IMG/VR virus record: IMGVR_UViG_3300045944_000276
Location: 1 to 64,000 of that record
Reading direction: 5' to 3' (one strand)
DNA from: a virus
DNA: 64,000 bases
This document shows positions 33,450 to 41,718 of the stretch, one piece after another; the stretch's first letter is position 1; each line of letters starts with the position of its first letter. Below the pieces are notes generated by a model. It was given only the letters and a program-made list of their open reading frames with translations, ran no database searches and was not told where the DNA came from. The translations under genes and the position numbers were made by a program.

Positions 33450-33691
33450 TTGCGCGATGCCGGCGGCTTTGGCCTCATCACCTTGGTGTCGTATTCCAGC
33501 GGCGGCGGCGCCTCGGGTTTCGCGGGCGGCACGGTGGTGCGTTCGCGCATCAGGAGGAGTCCGATCTGCGGGTCCTGCACGAGGTCGGCGCGGAGCAGGC
33601 GCTCGGCGAGCTCGTCATCGCCGCACTCGACGAAGCCCGTCTGGTTGTTCAGTTCCGGCAGCGGTCGAAACGCCCACACGGTGCGGCTCAT
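33446..33691 (-). CDS. Conserved small structural-region protein (prophage B), 81 aa
   Basis: Counterpart of 495-749 with the WAFRPLPELNN opening. ATG 33691 overlaps the membrane-peptide stop, and its own stop overlaps the portal start, so all three are probably translated as one coupled series. Function unknown. Confidence 0.65.
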   Translation of the reverse strand: MSRTVWAFRPLPELNNQTGFVECGDDELAERLLRADLVQDPQIGLLLMRERTTVPPAKPEAPPPLEYDTKVMRPKPPASRK

Positions 33692-33879
33692 GGATGCCCC
33701 CACCGCGGCGGCGGGAGGAGCCCCAGGAAGCCGCCGAGAATCACCAGGACGAAGACGAGGAGGACGGCGATCATCGCGATCTTGCGGAACGGCTCGGGCA
33801 GCGGCAGCAGCGTGACGATGTAATAAATCAGGCTAAACACCACGCACAAAATCAGCAGGTAAATAAGGAAATCAATCAC
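33688..33879 (-). CDS. Small two-helix membrane protein (prophage B), 63 aa
   Basis: Same length and topology as 760-951 in A: helices at about 3-25 and 33-54. Its upstream end overlaps the inserted HNH gene by eight bases. Function unknown. Confidence 0.65.
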   Translation of the reverse strand: MIDFLIYLLILCVVFSLIYYIVTLLPLPEPFRKIAMIAVLLVFVLVILGGFLGLLPPPRWGHP

Positions 33880-34297
33880 CGACGTGTCTCCAAATTGTTC
33901 GGCGACAAATGGCTGAAATGTTTGTCTGATTAACCTTGAAGCGATGTGCTATCTCTGTTTGATTCAACCCGTTCGCCCACAAGCGGCGAATTTCTTTGAT
34001 GTCCGTCGGCGTCAAGGTGGACTTGCCTAGACGCTCCCCTTTCGCCTGTCGCCCTCGGGTCTGCCTATCAACAACATTCTGCTGATGCGTGCCCACATAG
34101 AGGTGATCTGGATTGATACAGCGCGGATTGTCGCAACGGTGCAGCACCCACATGCCTTCAGGTATCGGACCGTTCGCCTGCTCCCACGCCAAGCGATGCT
34201 CGCGCACCGTTCGCCACCGGCCAGCACGGTCTTTAATGTGCAATAGACCGTAGCCGTCTTGGTCCTGATTGCCTGTCCCCACAATGCAGGGTGTCAT
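33872..34297 (-). CDS. HNH homing-type endonuclease with C-terminal HTH, 141 aa
   Basis: The HNH_3 motif HRCDNPRCINPDHLYVGTH lies at about residues 53-71; the catalytic His is within REHRLAWE and the N in INPDHL. The C-terminal TDIKEIRRLWANGLNQTEIAHRF is an HTH that would place the enzyme on DNA. AGGAG before ATG. Absent from the same interval in prophage A (952-1019), so it is a mobile intron-less homing gene. Confidence 0.88.
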   Translation of the reverse strand: MTPCIVGTGNQDQDGYGLLHIKDRAGRWRTVREHRLAWEQANGPIPEGMWVLHRCDNPRCINPDHLYVGTHQQNVVDRQTRGRQAKGERLGKSTLTPTDIKEIRRLWANGLNQTEIAHRFKVNQTNISAICRRTIWRHVGD

Positions 34298-34408
34298 GGT
34301 CTCGACTCCTGGCGCATGAAAGCCAGATCAGAAGCACCGCGCCGGGGCATCATTTCCCGGCCTGAGCGACCCTCGCCTCGCAACGCGGGAGCGGTGCATT
34401 GAGCTAGC

Positions 34409-35047
34409 TCACTTGGGACCAGGCTCTCCCGGTGCCGGGAAGTACCCCCAGCCGTAGTCCGGGTGATAGCCCCAACCGCCGTCCGGCGGTGGCGGCTTCC
34501 CGCCCTGCCCGCCTTCTGGCGGCTTCGGGAAGTCCACGGGCGGACCAGGAAGGTGAATCGGTGGATTCGGCCGCGGATCAGTCGGGCCCCAGATGTGCGG
34601 CGGCTTGGGCGGCTCACCGGGTTTCATGGGCGGCAGGAAAATCGGCGGCGTGGGGCGTGGATCGGTCGGGCCCCAAATGACGATGGGCGGCTCACCCGGC
34701 CCGTCCGGTTTCTGCGGAGGGATGAAGATCGGCGGCGTGGGCCGTGGATCGGTCGGGCCCCAAATGTGAACCGGCTGTGACGGGATGAATATCGGCGGCG
34801 TCGGCCTCGGATCGGTCGGGCCCCAGATCACCACTGGCGGCTTCGGCGTGTCGCCCGGTTTCATGGGCGGCAGGTAGATCGGTGGCGTGGGCCTCGGGTC
34901 TGTCGGCCCCCAGATAACCACGGGCGGCTGCGGTTGGTCCGGAAGATGAATCGGGTGACTCGGGCGCGGATCGGTCGGCCCCCAGATACCGGGCGGACCA
35001 GACTCAACCGGCGTTACATCTACTACGCCTTGAATGTGGGCTTTCAT
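34409..35047 (-). CDS. WGPTDPRP-repeat protein, 212 aa
   Basis: Six copies of an IWGPTDPRPTPPI-type unit, separated by 10-25 Pro-rich residues, run from about residue 21 to 150. A Pro/Gly tail ending WGYHPDYGWGYFPAPG follows. Proteins with this signature occur beside capsid genes in many phages. It replaces the collagen-like protein of prophage A. The extended polyproline form suggests a rod or tether, perhaps a head decoration. Confidence 0.7.
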   Translation of the reverse strand: MKAHIQGVVDVTPVESGPPGIWGPTDPRPSHPIHLPDQPQPPVVIWGPTDPRPTPPIYLPPMKPGDTPKPPVVIWGPTDPRPTPPIFIPSQPVHIWGPTDPRPTPPIFIPPQKPDGPGEPPIVIWGPTDPRPTPPIFLPPMKPGEPPKPPHIWGPTDPRPNPPIHLPGPPVDFPKPPEGGQGGKPPPPDGGWGYHPDYGWGYFPAPGEPGPK

Positions 35048-35061
35048 GCGAGGTCTCCTTT

Positions 35062-35105
35062 AAAAAAAACGGAGAGCAGCGCGGGGGAGGTTGCGCCGCT
35101 CTCCG
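35062..35105 (-). terminator. Rho-independent terminator after capsid gene (prophage B)
   Basis: On the minus strand CGGAGAGCGGCGC pairs with GCGCTGCTCTCCG around a ten-base loop and is followed by eight T. It lies between capsid and the Pro-rich gene, so much late transcription may stop there, which would favour capsid production. No comparable T-run follows the capsid gene of A. Confidence 0.8.
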
Positions 35106-35120
35106 GTTACTGCTCGTTGC

Positions 35121-37037
35121 TTACCAGGCGACGCCGGTCAGCTCCTGCACCGGACCCACCGAATTGAGCTTCACCCAGTCAACGTCGAGGATCATGCGCA
35201 GCGCCCAGGTGTATGTCTGGAAGAGCGAGCGCACGGGTGCCGCCACCACGTTGGGCGTGCCCGCCGAAGAAATCGGCAGCGGCGTCGTGTTTTCCTCGTG
35301 CAGCGTCGCGACGTTGCTCGTCACGAAATTGGGATTGCCCATCGAGAAGGCGTATTGATTGAAGTCGATCAAGAGCACGATGTTGGTGGGCATCGTCACC
35401 GACTGCACGACCGGAATCCCCGCGAGGTTCCCCGCTGCGGTCTCGGGGAACTGCGGCGAGCCGGTTGCCGTCAGCAGCATCGACACGGCGAACCAGTTCT
35501 TGGGGTGCATGATCCAGCGCGGATTGGCGCCCATGTTCTGCGTCGCCATGGCGGTCAGCATGACCTTGATATCGGTCACGATGTTCGCCGCGGTCGCGCC
35601 CGAGCTCGCGCGCGTGTCGCCGGCCACGAGACCATTCCTCGCGCCTGCCGGGGCTGTGGCGCTGCCGGCGGTGTTGCTGATGAAGAGCGTATCGAGCGCC
35701 AGGCCGGTGTCCTGCACGATCGCGTTCTGGAAATAGCTCGCGAGGTCGATCGTCGAGCGCGCCAGCATCTCTTCGGTCGCCGTCAGGATGACCGCGCACG
35801 ATTTCGGCGTGAGCGACTTCGAGGTGAACGTGAGCCCGCCAACGCGTATCGGCGCGCCTTCCGCGCGGAACGCGCCTGCCGCATCGGTCAGCGTGCCCGC
35901 GCGAACCGGCACGTAGATCGAATTCGCGCCGGCGAACGAGTAGCTATTCGCCGCCGGGATGACGCGCGGCAGGATCGCCGCCGGGCGCAGCATCTCCTGC
36001 AGTTGCGCGTAGCTGATCCGGGTCAGCTCCTGCGCGTAGCCGGGGACGGTCGTCATCGCCGGGTTCTGCGCCGCCTTCACCATCGTCTCGATCGCCTGCG
36101 AGCCGGGGAAGCGCGTCTCGGCGACGCGCTCCATCGCCATCGACTTCACGCGCGACTCATAGGTGACGAGCGCCATCTTCCCGAGCAGGTTCTCGGTGTC
36201 CTTCGCGTTGTCGCGCTTGACGAGCGCGGCCGCGGCCGGTCCGTCCTGGGCCCCGCGTGCGAGTCGCGCTTCGGAGCTCTTCAGCGTCGTCAACTTCCCC
36301 TCGAGCGCCTGCACTTCGGCGTCGAGCTGGTCGGTGACCGCCTTCTGTCCGGTGAATTCGTCCGTGGCGATGTCGATCTCGCCCAGTTTCTGCGTTGCCT
36401 CGATCAGCCTGTCGCGCGCTGCCACCAGCGCGGCCTGGGTATCGACGACGAGTTCTGAAACGGTCTTCATGGGGTTTGCCTTGGATTTGGAACTGCTAAC
36501 GGCAAGTGCCGGGGGTTGCTTCTGCTGCATGGAATCGGCGCTCGCTGACAGGTGTCCGGCGTCGTTCCACGTGAAACCGAGAGACTTCGCAATCTGCATC
36601 GCGCGCGGGTGCGCCGGCGCCGTGACGAGGGAAACCTCGAGGAGATCGATGTCATTGAAATGCATCCCGCCGTTCTCCTGGAGATCGCCCTTGCCCCTGA
36701 AGCCGATGGACGCGCCCAGGGGCACGCCCTCGTCGAGCCAGGTCTTCACGAGCTGCGCGAGCGGCGTCGAGACGAACCTGATGCCGCCGACCAGCGTGTC
36801 GCCGACGACCTTCAGCGCGTCCCAGTAGCCTATGACCTTGCCGTGCTCGTGCTCGAGGAGCGCGGGCAGGCGCTTGCCGACCCAGCGCTTGTAGGCCTTC
36901 GGGTCGATCGTGTCCCTGACCCGGTCGGGCGTTGCGGCGGAGAGGATGAAGCGCGCGTCGTCTTCCGGCGCGGCGGACTTCTCGATGAGAAGCGGGTGGT
37001 GCCTGGTTGCGCTGTCTACGACAACTTCGGGCGGCAC
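35121..37037 (-). CDS. Fused HK97-type prohead protease and major capsid protein (prophage B), 638 aa
   Basis: Same layout as the A copy: protease (His in LLEHEHGK, Ser in LGASIGFRGKG) at about 20-165, a Lys/Gln-rich then coiled linker to about 275, HK97 capsid fold to the end. The start is GTG at 37037 with CCGGAG six bases upstream. The protease-capsid sequence diverges most in the linker. Confidence 0.88.
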   Translation of the reverse strand: MPPEVVVDSATRHHPLLIEKSAAPEDDARFILSAATPDRVRDTIDPKAYKRWVGKRLPALLEHEHGKVIGYWDALKVVGDTLVGGIRFVSTPLAQLVKTWLDEGVPLGASIGFRGKGDLQENGGMHFNDIDLLEVSLVTAPAHPRAMQIAKSLGFTWNDAGHLSASADSMQQKQPPALAVSSSKSKANPMKTVSELVVDTQAALVAARDRLIEATQKLGEIDIATDEFTGQKAVTDQLDAEVQALEGKLTTLKSSEARLARGAQDGPAAAALVKRDNAKDTENLLGKMALVTYESRVKSMAMERVAETRFPGSQAIETMVKAAQNPAMTTVPGYAQELTRISYAQLQEMLRPAAILPRVIPAANSYSFAGANSIYVPVRAGTLTDAAGAFRAEGAPIRVGGLTFTSKSLTPKSCAVILTATEEMLARSTIDLASYFQNAIVQDTGLALDTLFISNTAGSATAPAGARNGLVAGDTRASSGATAANIVTDIKVMLTAMATQNMGANPRWIMHPKNWFAVSMLLTATGSPQFPETAAGNLAGIPVVQSVTMPTNIVLLIDFNQYAFSMGNPNFVTSNVATLHEENTTPLPISSAGTPNVVAAPVRSLFQTYTWALRMILDVDWVKLNSVGPVQELTGVAW

Positions 37038-37153
37038 GGGTAGCTCCGGAGAGAGCCACCGACCGCTTGCGCGATGGATTTACGCTGTGATTGATCGTCC
37101 TGCTTGCGCCGTTCTTCCTCGCGCTCGCGCCTGCCGGGCCGATTGGAGGTCAC
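37016..37153 (-). CDS. Possible small basic protein upstream of capsid gene (prophage B), 45 aa
   Basis: Counterpart of 3575-3715, GTG start, Arg/Glu/Gln-rich, overlapping the capsid start by 22 bases. GGAAGG lies ten bases upstream. Real translation is uncertain. Confidence 0.35.
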   Translation of the reverse strand: MTSNRPGRREREEERRKQDDQSQRKSIAQAVGGSLRSYPCRPKLS

Positions 37154-37221
37154 TTGGGGCGGGGCCTTCCACTCCCCTTACCCGGTGCCCGCCGAGGCGT
37201 CCTGGGCGCTTCAGGCGAGGC

Positions 37222-37280
37222 GCAGGGGCATCGCTGATATGTCCTGAACATGCGCGGGATTGTGCGCGCGAGTCCGGGCG
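37222..37280 (-). promoter_or_regulatory. Conserved noncoding leader block (prophage B)
   Basis: Matches 3785-3842 of A at about 85 percent with no shared protein frame. Part of the interval between the HTH gene and the capsid gene. Confidence 0.4.
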
Positions 37281-37286
37281 CCGCGC

Positions 37287-37306
37287 CACCCAAGAATTAT
37301 TGGGTG
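37287..37306 (-). promoter_or_regulatory. Inverted repeat with HTH-gene stop codon in its loop (B)
   Basis: CACCCAA and TTGGGTG arms around six bases. The counterpart in A (3846-3863) has other bases in both arms but keeps pairing and position. Confidence 0.5.
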
Positions 37307-37596
37307 TGCGGCTCACTCGCCGGGCCAGAAGCAGAAACCACAGAAAAATAGGGTTCACGTGGAACACTGCACAGCCAGTCGCGCACGGCCAGGATGCGCC
37401 GGGCGGAACGATCGCGCGGTTCCTGCGTGCGGCCGCAGCGGATCGCGGCGATGGCCTGCTCGGAGACTCCCACGGCGCGCGCGAGCTCGGCCATCGTTAG
37501 ACCGAGGGAGTCTATTTCATCGACGACCGCCGGCCAGTCGACAGCATCGCAGGAGAGCGCCGCCCTGGCTGCACCCAGTTCGATTTCGCGTGGCAT
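37297..37596 (-). CDS. Small helix-turn-helix protein between TerL and capsid genes (prophage B), 99 aa
   Basis: HTH at about residues 20-60: DWPAVVDEIDSLGL, TMAELARAVGVSEQAIAAIR. Similar over its length to 3856-4158. GAGGATC precedes ATG, 12 bases after the terL stop. Its role among packaging genes is unknown. Confidence 0.7.
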   Translation of the reverse strand: MPREIELGAARAALSCDAVDWPAVVDEIDSLGLTMAELARAVGVSEQAIAAIRCGRTQEPRDRSARRILAVRDWLCSVPREPYFSVVSASGPASEPHTQ

Positions 37597-37608
37597 CTGA
37601 TCCTCCCG

Positions 37609-39123
37609 TCAGGCAATCAGTGCACCAACGTCGAACGCAGGCGCCGTCACCATGAAGACACCTACAGCCATCACCGCGGCGACCAGCGGGTCGATCCGCT
37701 GCGTCGTGTGCGACTTGTCGAGCTTCCTGTTTCCCGCCGCATCGCGCACCACGATCGCGCTGGCGGCCGCCATGTTGAGCAGCGGATGGGCGCCGTGGCG
37801 GATGCGCCCCTGCAGGAGGAGCGTCTCGAAGTGCTCCACGCGCGGACTCATCGACTGGTAGCCCTGGCCGACCTCGGACCAGGTGCTAACGACGAAGCCG
37901 TTACGCTCGGCGGCGCTCTTCGCCTCGACGATGCGCCAGCGGTCGAACGCGCACACATCGACCCGTACGCCCATGTCGTCCAGGCGGATCCTCAGCCACT
38001 GGAAGAGGAAGTCGTAGTCGATCGTGGCACCTGGCACCGCGATCAGGTGCCCGCTTCCGACCCAGGCGGTGTATGGTGCCCGGTCCCGGAGCTCGCGTTC
38101 GGGCAACCCGCGCTCGGGCGTGAAGACGAACGGCAGGAGGTGCACGCTGCCGGCGTCGTCCTGGGCGGCCAGCACGCACGCGGTAAGGTCGTTACGTTGC
38201 GAGAGGTCGAGCCCGGCGGCCACCGTGCGCCCGTCCGCGAAGATCGCCTGATCAGGAGCGGCGCCGCATGCCTTCCACACCGCCGGGGCGAGCCACTGGT
38301 GCTCAAGCGCCACGCGCTGGTTGAGGACGTGGTTGCGGTACGCCGCCTCGGCGCCAGGCAGGCGCTTCGCCTCAGCCGCCTGGCGCAGCATCTCGCCTTG
38401 GTTCATGAACGCGCCGAAATGCGGATTGGCGGCCTTGATCGCCTTCACCCCGAACGGGTCCGTATCGACCGGCGCCGTGTAGAGCTCGATCTTGCGCTCC
38501 CGCTCTTCCCCGCGCAGCGCGTCGTCGATCAGCACCGACAGAAGATCGGCATCGCCCGGCGCCTGCGTGCTGATGATGATCGACAGCGGCTCCGGCTGCT
38601 TCGCCTGCGCCGTCTCGAGCGCCTCGTAGAGCTCGGAGCGCGGCCCGCGCACTCGCCCGAGCTCGTCGTGCACCACGAAGGCCGGCGACAGCCCGTGCGC
38701 CGTCGAGGCGTCCGCCGACAACGCCCGGTACAGCGTCCCGAGCTCGGGACAGGCGAGCTGCTTGGCCGTATCGCGGATCACGACGCTCCCGTCCAGGTCC
38801 GGAGAGAGCCGCACGCACTTCGCCGCGTAGCCGAATAGAATCCCCGCCTGGTCGCGCGACTGCGCCGCTGAGAACAACTGGCTGTTCCGCCGCGCTTCGT
38901 GACCGCACAGGTGCAGGAGCAGCAGGAACGCCGCAAATGCCGTCTTCGCGTTGCCGCGGCCCATCGACAGGATGAAGGTCCGCGTCGGCGTGTCGTAGAT
39001 CCGGCGCAGCCAGCGCTTCTGGTGCGCCGTCAGCTTGACCGGCTGCCCGACGAGCCTACCCTCCGGTATCCGACAGTAAGTCTCGATCCACCCGGCATTG
39101 CGCTGCCCGCGCGTTATTCCCAC
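37609..39123 (-). CDS. terL: Terminase large subunit (prophage B), 504 aa
   Basis: Same motifs as in A: GRGNAKT Walker A, FVVHDELG Walker B, GLDLSQRND nuclease start. GTG start at 39123, overlapping terS by ten bases. The sequence is over 90 percent identical in protein to the A copy by eye, so the two packaging systems should be interchangeable. Confidence 0.93.
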   Translation of the reverse strand: MGITRGQRNAGWIETYCRIPEGRLVGQPVKLTAHQKRWLRRIYDTPTRTFILSMGRGNAKTAFAAFLLLLHLCGHEARRNSQLFSAAQSRDQAGILFGYAAKCVRLSPDLDGSVVIRDTAKQLACPELGTLYRALSADASTAHGLSPAFVVHDELGRVRGPRSELYEALETAQAKQPEPLSIIISTQAPGDADLLSVLIDDALRGEERERKIELYTAPVDTDPFGVKAIKAANPHFGAFMNQGEMLRQAAEAKRLPGAEAAYRNHVLNQRVALEHQWLAPAVWKACGAAPDQAIFADGRTVAAGLDLSQRNDLTACVLAAQDDAGSVHLLPFVFTPERGLPERELRDRAPYTAWVGSGHLIAVPGATIDYDFLFQWLRIRLDDMGVRVDVCAFDRWRIVEAKSAAERNGFVVSTWSEVGQGYQSMSPRVEHFETLLLQGRIRHGAHPLLNMAAASAIVVRDAAGNRKLDKSHTTQRIDPLVAAVMAVGVFMVTAPAFDVGALIA

Positions 39124-39542
39124 GGCCTGCTACCCGAGCCGTGCCGCTCCACGGCCCGCGACGCCTTCTGCGCCTGGTAGAGCGAATGATGCGTGAGCCG
39201 CATGGAGCGCGCCAGGTGCAGCACGGCCGTCGTCTCGTCACGCATCATCTTGCGCAGGCGCTCGTGTCGCCGGAAGCCGTCCGGGTCGGCGAGTACCTGC
39301 GACGTGACCTCGGCCAACTGGCCCGCGATCTGGTCTGCTCCCACTACGTGCCGGCAATAACTGACCAGCAATGGCACGTGTTCAGGTCCAAACCAGTCCG
39401 CAGGCCTCGCATTCACCGTGCGCAGCCAGACCGCCCGCTCGGCCTCAAGTTTCAACTCTGGAGGCGGCTCCGGACGCGAAATGCCGCGGATCGGGACGGC
39501 GATCGCCAGCGAAGCCGCCGATTTACGACCGTTCTGCCTCAT
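39114..39542 (-). CDS. terS: Terminase small subunit, P27 family (prophage B), 142 aa
   Basis: Shares WLRTVNARPADWFGPEH and YCRHVVGAD with the A copy; the first 35 residues and the loop after QLAEV differ. ATG overlaps the preceding stop. The candidate cos lies 40 bases upstream. Confidence 0.85.
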   Translation of the reverse strand: MRQNGRKSAASLAIAVPIRGISRPEPPPELKLEAERAVWLRTVNARPADWFGPEHVPLLVSYCRHVVGADQIAGQLAEVTSQVLADPDGFRRHERLRKMMRDETTAVLHLARSMRLTHHSLYQAQKASRAVERHGSGSRPWE

Positions 39543-39769
39543 GTTGACTCTGGCTCATATCGACTTAGAAACGGCGTCAACCGGCCGCCGGTGCGCCGGC
39601 CCGCTTCGAGTCGCTCGCTTCCCCCCCGCCGCACTCGATCGCACTCCCGATACACTCTCGCCGCTTCCACTGCGTCACTGCGAACGACATACCACTGATA
39701 GCGGCGATCGGGATAACGCATGACGAGGCGATAGAACCTATACGCCTTCTTTGCCCGGTCCCCTTTCAT
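39539..39769 (-). CDS. Hypothetical basic protein, 76 aa
   Basis: ATG 39769 overlaps the preceding stop (ATGA). The front half is Tyr/Arg-rich (YRFYRLVMRYPDRRYQWYVV). The back half is encoded by the candidate cos region and is read in another frame from that used in A, so it is likely unconstrained. Not recognised. Confidence 0.5.
   Translation of the reverse strand: MKGDRAKKAYRFYRLVMRYPDRRYQWYVVRSDAVEAARVYRECDRVRRGGSERLEAGRRTGGRLTPFLSRYEPEST
39582..39649. other. Candidate cos packaging region (prophage B)
   Basis: The B partner of 6113-6180: about five differences in 68 bases despite a shifted reading frame. Lies directly upstream of terS, with an HNH gene on its other side. Confidence 0.55.
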
Positions 39770-39999
39770 GCTGCGTGGTCCATCTCGATGTAGAACGTAG
39801 GCTCGATCAGGGCGGCTGCGTGCTCCCACTCAAACGTCACGTTCTGCGTTGAGAAAACCAGTGCGCGGTCGCGGTCGGTAGTCAGGCGTGCGTGCCACTG
39901 CCCGTCGCGATGCTGCTCGAAATATTCAATCCAGATGGGGACAGGGATGCGGTAGACCTTGCCACTCACTTCGAGCCCTTGTATGCGAATGCGTGTCAT
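39766..39999 (-). CDS. Hypothetical protein, 77 aa
   Basis: GGTGGAGAT precedes ATG 39999. Beta-rich front (RIQGLEVSGKVYRIPVPIW) and a His/Asp-rich middle. Present in B only. Not recognised. Confidence 0.5.
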   Translation of the reverse strand: MTRIRIQGLEVSGKVYRIPVPIWIEYFEQHRDGQWHARLTTDRDRALVFSTQNVTFEWEHAAALIEPTFYIEMDHAA

Positions 40000-40000
40000 G

Positions 40001-40348
40001 CTATCTCCACCCTGCCGGCAACCCATCGATGGCCACGGGCTGACGCTCGACATGGTTACCGCCTTTCGCGCTGTGCCGCTTCGCATCGCAACCCACGCAC
40101 AGGGTTCTGATATTCGACAGCACCAGCGCCAGGTCAGGCCGCTTGCGCCTGTGCTCGATGTGATCGACCCTGCTTGCGCCCTTCATGCGCACACTGCGCT
40201 CGCATACTGTGCATTTCCAGTGATCACGCTCAAGCGCCTTGTAGCGCAGTTCCCGCCAAGCGCTCGAGGAATAGAAGGGATCGGTCCCCTTGCGCTCTCG
40301 CCACTGCTCGCCGAGGAGTTTCTGCACCAGACCGCGGTTTCCGCTCAT
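40001..40348 (-). CDS. HNH endonuclease beside terminase genes (prophage B), 115 aa
   Basis: Homologue of 6558-6851 with the same CxxC, DHIEHRRK, SNIRTLC and CDAKRHS segments and about 18 additional N-terminal residues. Likely assists terminase in cos cutting, as shown for HK97-type HNH proteins. Confidence 0.85.
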   Translation of the reverse strand: MSGNRGLVQKLLGEQWRERKGTDPFYSSSAWRELRYKALERDHWKCTVCERSVRMKGASRVDHIEHRRKRPDLALVLSNIRTLCVGCDAKRHSAKGGNHVERQPVAIDGLPAGWR

Positions 40349-40351
40349 GGC

Positions 40352-40567
40352 TCATTCTTCTCCCGCGCGTATGCGCTCGTTTTCGCGTGCGACGAATTTC
40401 ATTCCACGGATGAATGCGAACTTTAAAACATCGAATTGCTGTTCGGTCAGCTTTCGTCGGGTTGTTTCCCATTCGCATATGGCGAGACCGATAGCCTTAA
40501 TCATCCGCTCGTGAATCCGCTTATCGAACTCTTCCCTGTCTATCGCGTCCTCGTTCAGTGTGTTCAT
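40352..40567 (-). CDS. Hypothetical helical protein, 71 aa
   Basis: Charged, helical throughout (MNTLNEDAIDREEFDKRIHE). ATG 40567 overlaps the stop of the 43-residue gene. Present only in B. Not recognised. Confidence 0.5.
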   Translation of the reverse strand: MNTLNEDAIDREEFDKRIHERMIKAIGLAICEWETTRRKLTEQQFDVLKFAFIRGMKFVARENERIRAGEE

Positions 40568-40695
40568 GCGCGTCCTTCCCACACATCGTTGAGTAACGCC
40601 AGTTCCTCCTGCGATGGCAGCCTGCCCGCAATTCTACGGAGCTTCCACGAGAGCCACAGATAGCGGATGTGGCGGATGAGCGGCCAGCGTTTCAT
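40564..40695 (-). CDS. Conserved small basic protein (prophage B), 43 aa
   Basis: Almost identical to 6848-6979 of A. Lies directly after the broken methyltransferase, whose stop overlaps its start. Confidence 0.65.
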   Translation of the reverse strand: MKRWPLIRHIRYLWLSWKLRRIAGRLPSQEELALLNDVWEGRA

Positions 40696-41409
40696 GTGCC
40701 GTAGTCCAGCGTAGATTGCGCGTATACGTCGCGCACGGGTTCAGGGAATAGCTTCTGCTGCCGGTAGGCGTTCTCGATCCGCTCGCAGGCGATGTCGAAA
40801 TAAGGCCCATAGATCTCGATGCCGACAAAGGGCTGTCCGGCTTGCGTAGCAGCTACGCCTGCGCCTCCGGTCCCCATGTAGGGGTCAAGCCATACCTCGT
40901 ATGGTTCCAAGGCCGCCTGCGTCATGCACCACGCCATTAGGGCTATTGGCTTCTGTGTGGGATGGGTCCGAGCCTCGCCGCGCTCTGACGCCTTGAGCAT
41001 GCCGTTCCAGTAGTGGCGGAAGATGCGCGCTTGGCCTGGAAGGTTTCGTCCATGCGAGTTCACAATCCGCAAACGACAGGGATGACTCGGCCTCCCGCTT
41101 GTCCCAGACGAGCCACTTATCGACGTCCGGTAGCTTGCTGCCGTAGTGGTTCGCGCCCCACAGAATTACCTTGGGAAAGTCCAGCCACGGGGAAGGGTCG
41201 AAGGGCTTCTCGTCACCGATGACTTTATGGCCAGCAAAGGCAGTTTTATACTTGCCGCCACCAATGCCTTTCACGTCTTGACCGTGGTGCGAAAACGCAA
41301 TCCCATACGGCGGGTCGGTAATCACTGCATCGACCTTGCCGAGCGTCGGCAGAATCTCCAGACAGTCGCCCAGGTATAACGTCGCCTCGCCGATGCGCTC
41401 GACTCTCAC
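40692..41409 (-). pseudogene. DNA methyltransferase (adenine/cytosine-N4 type), frameshifted
   Basis: The first part (GTG 41409) has the catalytic TDPPYG motif ([16 protein letters not shown]) and runs to about 41046. There the frame is lost, and the rest continues in the next frame: [22 protein letters not shown] and the SAM-binding DPYMGTGGAGVAA down to 40692. Removing one A from the AAA run at 41044-41046 restores one protein of about 238 residues. Either a recent mutation or a sequencing error. If intact it would shield phage DNA from host restriction. Confidence 0.75.
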
Positions 41410-41504
41410 GCGAGCACCCACGCCAGCACGAACGCGGAGACGATGACCACGATCGCCGCCAGGACGATGAATGGCGTGTTGTCGTCCTCGTCGTCGTGCT
41501 TCAT
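41406..41504 (-). CDS. Tiny conserved single-helix membrane peptide (prophage B), 32 aa
   Basis: MKHDDEDN, then one transmembrane helix to the FVLAWVLA end, as in 7306-7401 of A. Sits at the same place, just inside the repeat cluster and before the methyltransferase. Function unknown. Confidence 0.6.
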   Translation of the reverse strand: MKHDDEDDNTPFIVLAAIVVIVSAFVLAWVLA

Positions 41505-41549
41505 GTTGCGTACTCTTTGAGCAATTCGCTGCCTCTTAGCCAACACATA

Positions 41550-41659
41550 CCCTAACCAACCCTAACGTCCCTAACAGTTAGGGTAGTTGTGTGTACATAC
41601 TCAAAAGGGGCCGTTTTAGGGCTATTTTCGTTAGGGTCGGTATACCCTAACCGTTAGGG
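41550..41659. repeat. Repeat cluster, candidate replication origin (prophage B)
   Basis: CCCTAAC at 41550, 41560, 41569 and 41645, and inverted GTTAGGG at 41577, 41630 and 41653, with a dyad ACCCTAAC-C-GTTAGGGT at 41644-41660. Lies downstream of the primase/helicase gene in noncoding DNA 41505-41718, the place of the different cluster in A. Likely an iteron-like origin. Confidence 0.5.
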
Positions 41660-41718
41660 TCGGAAGGCTGACGCATCAAAGGTCCCACCTTACGAATCCG
41701 TCGGGTTGAGGCTCCGGT

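Noticed and set aside
34409-35047. Regularly spaced DNA repeats that could be mistaken for a CRISPR array
   Set aside because: They encode the in-frame WGPTDPRP units, vary at third codon positions, and have no constant repeat or spacer length.
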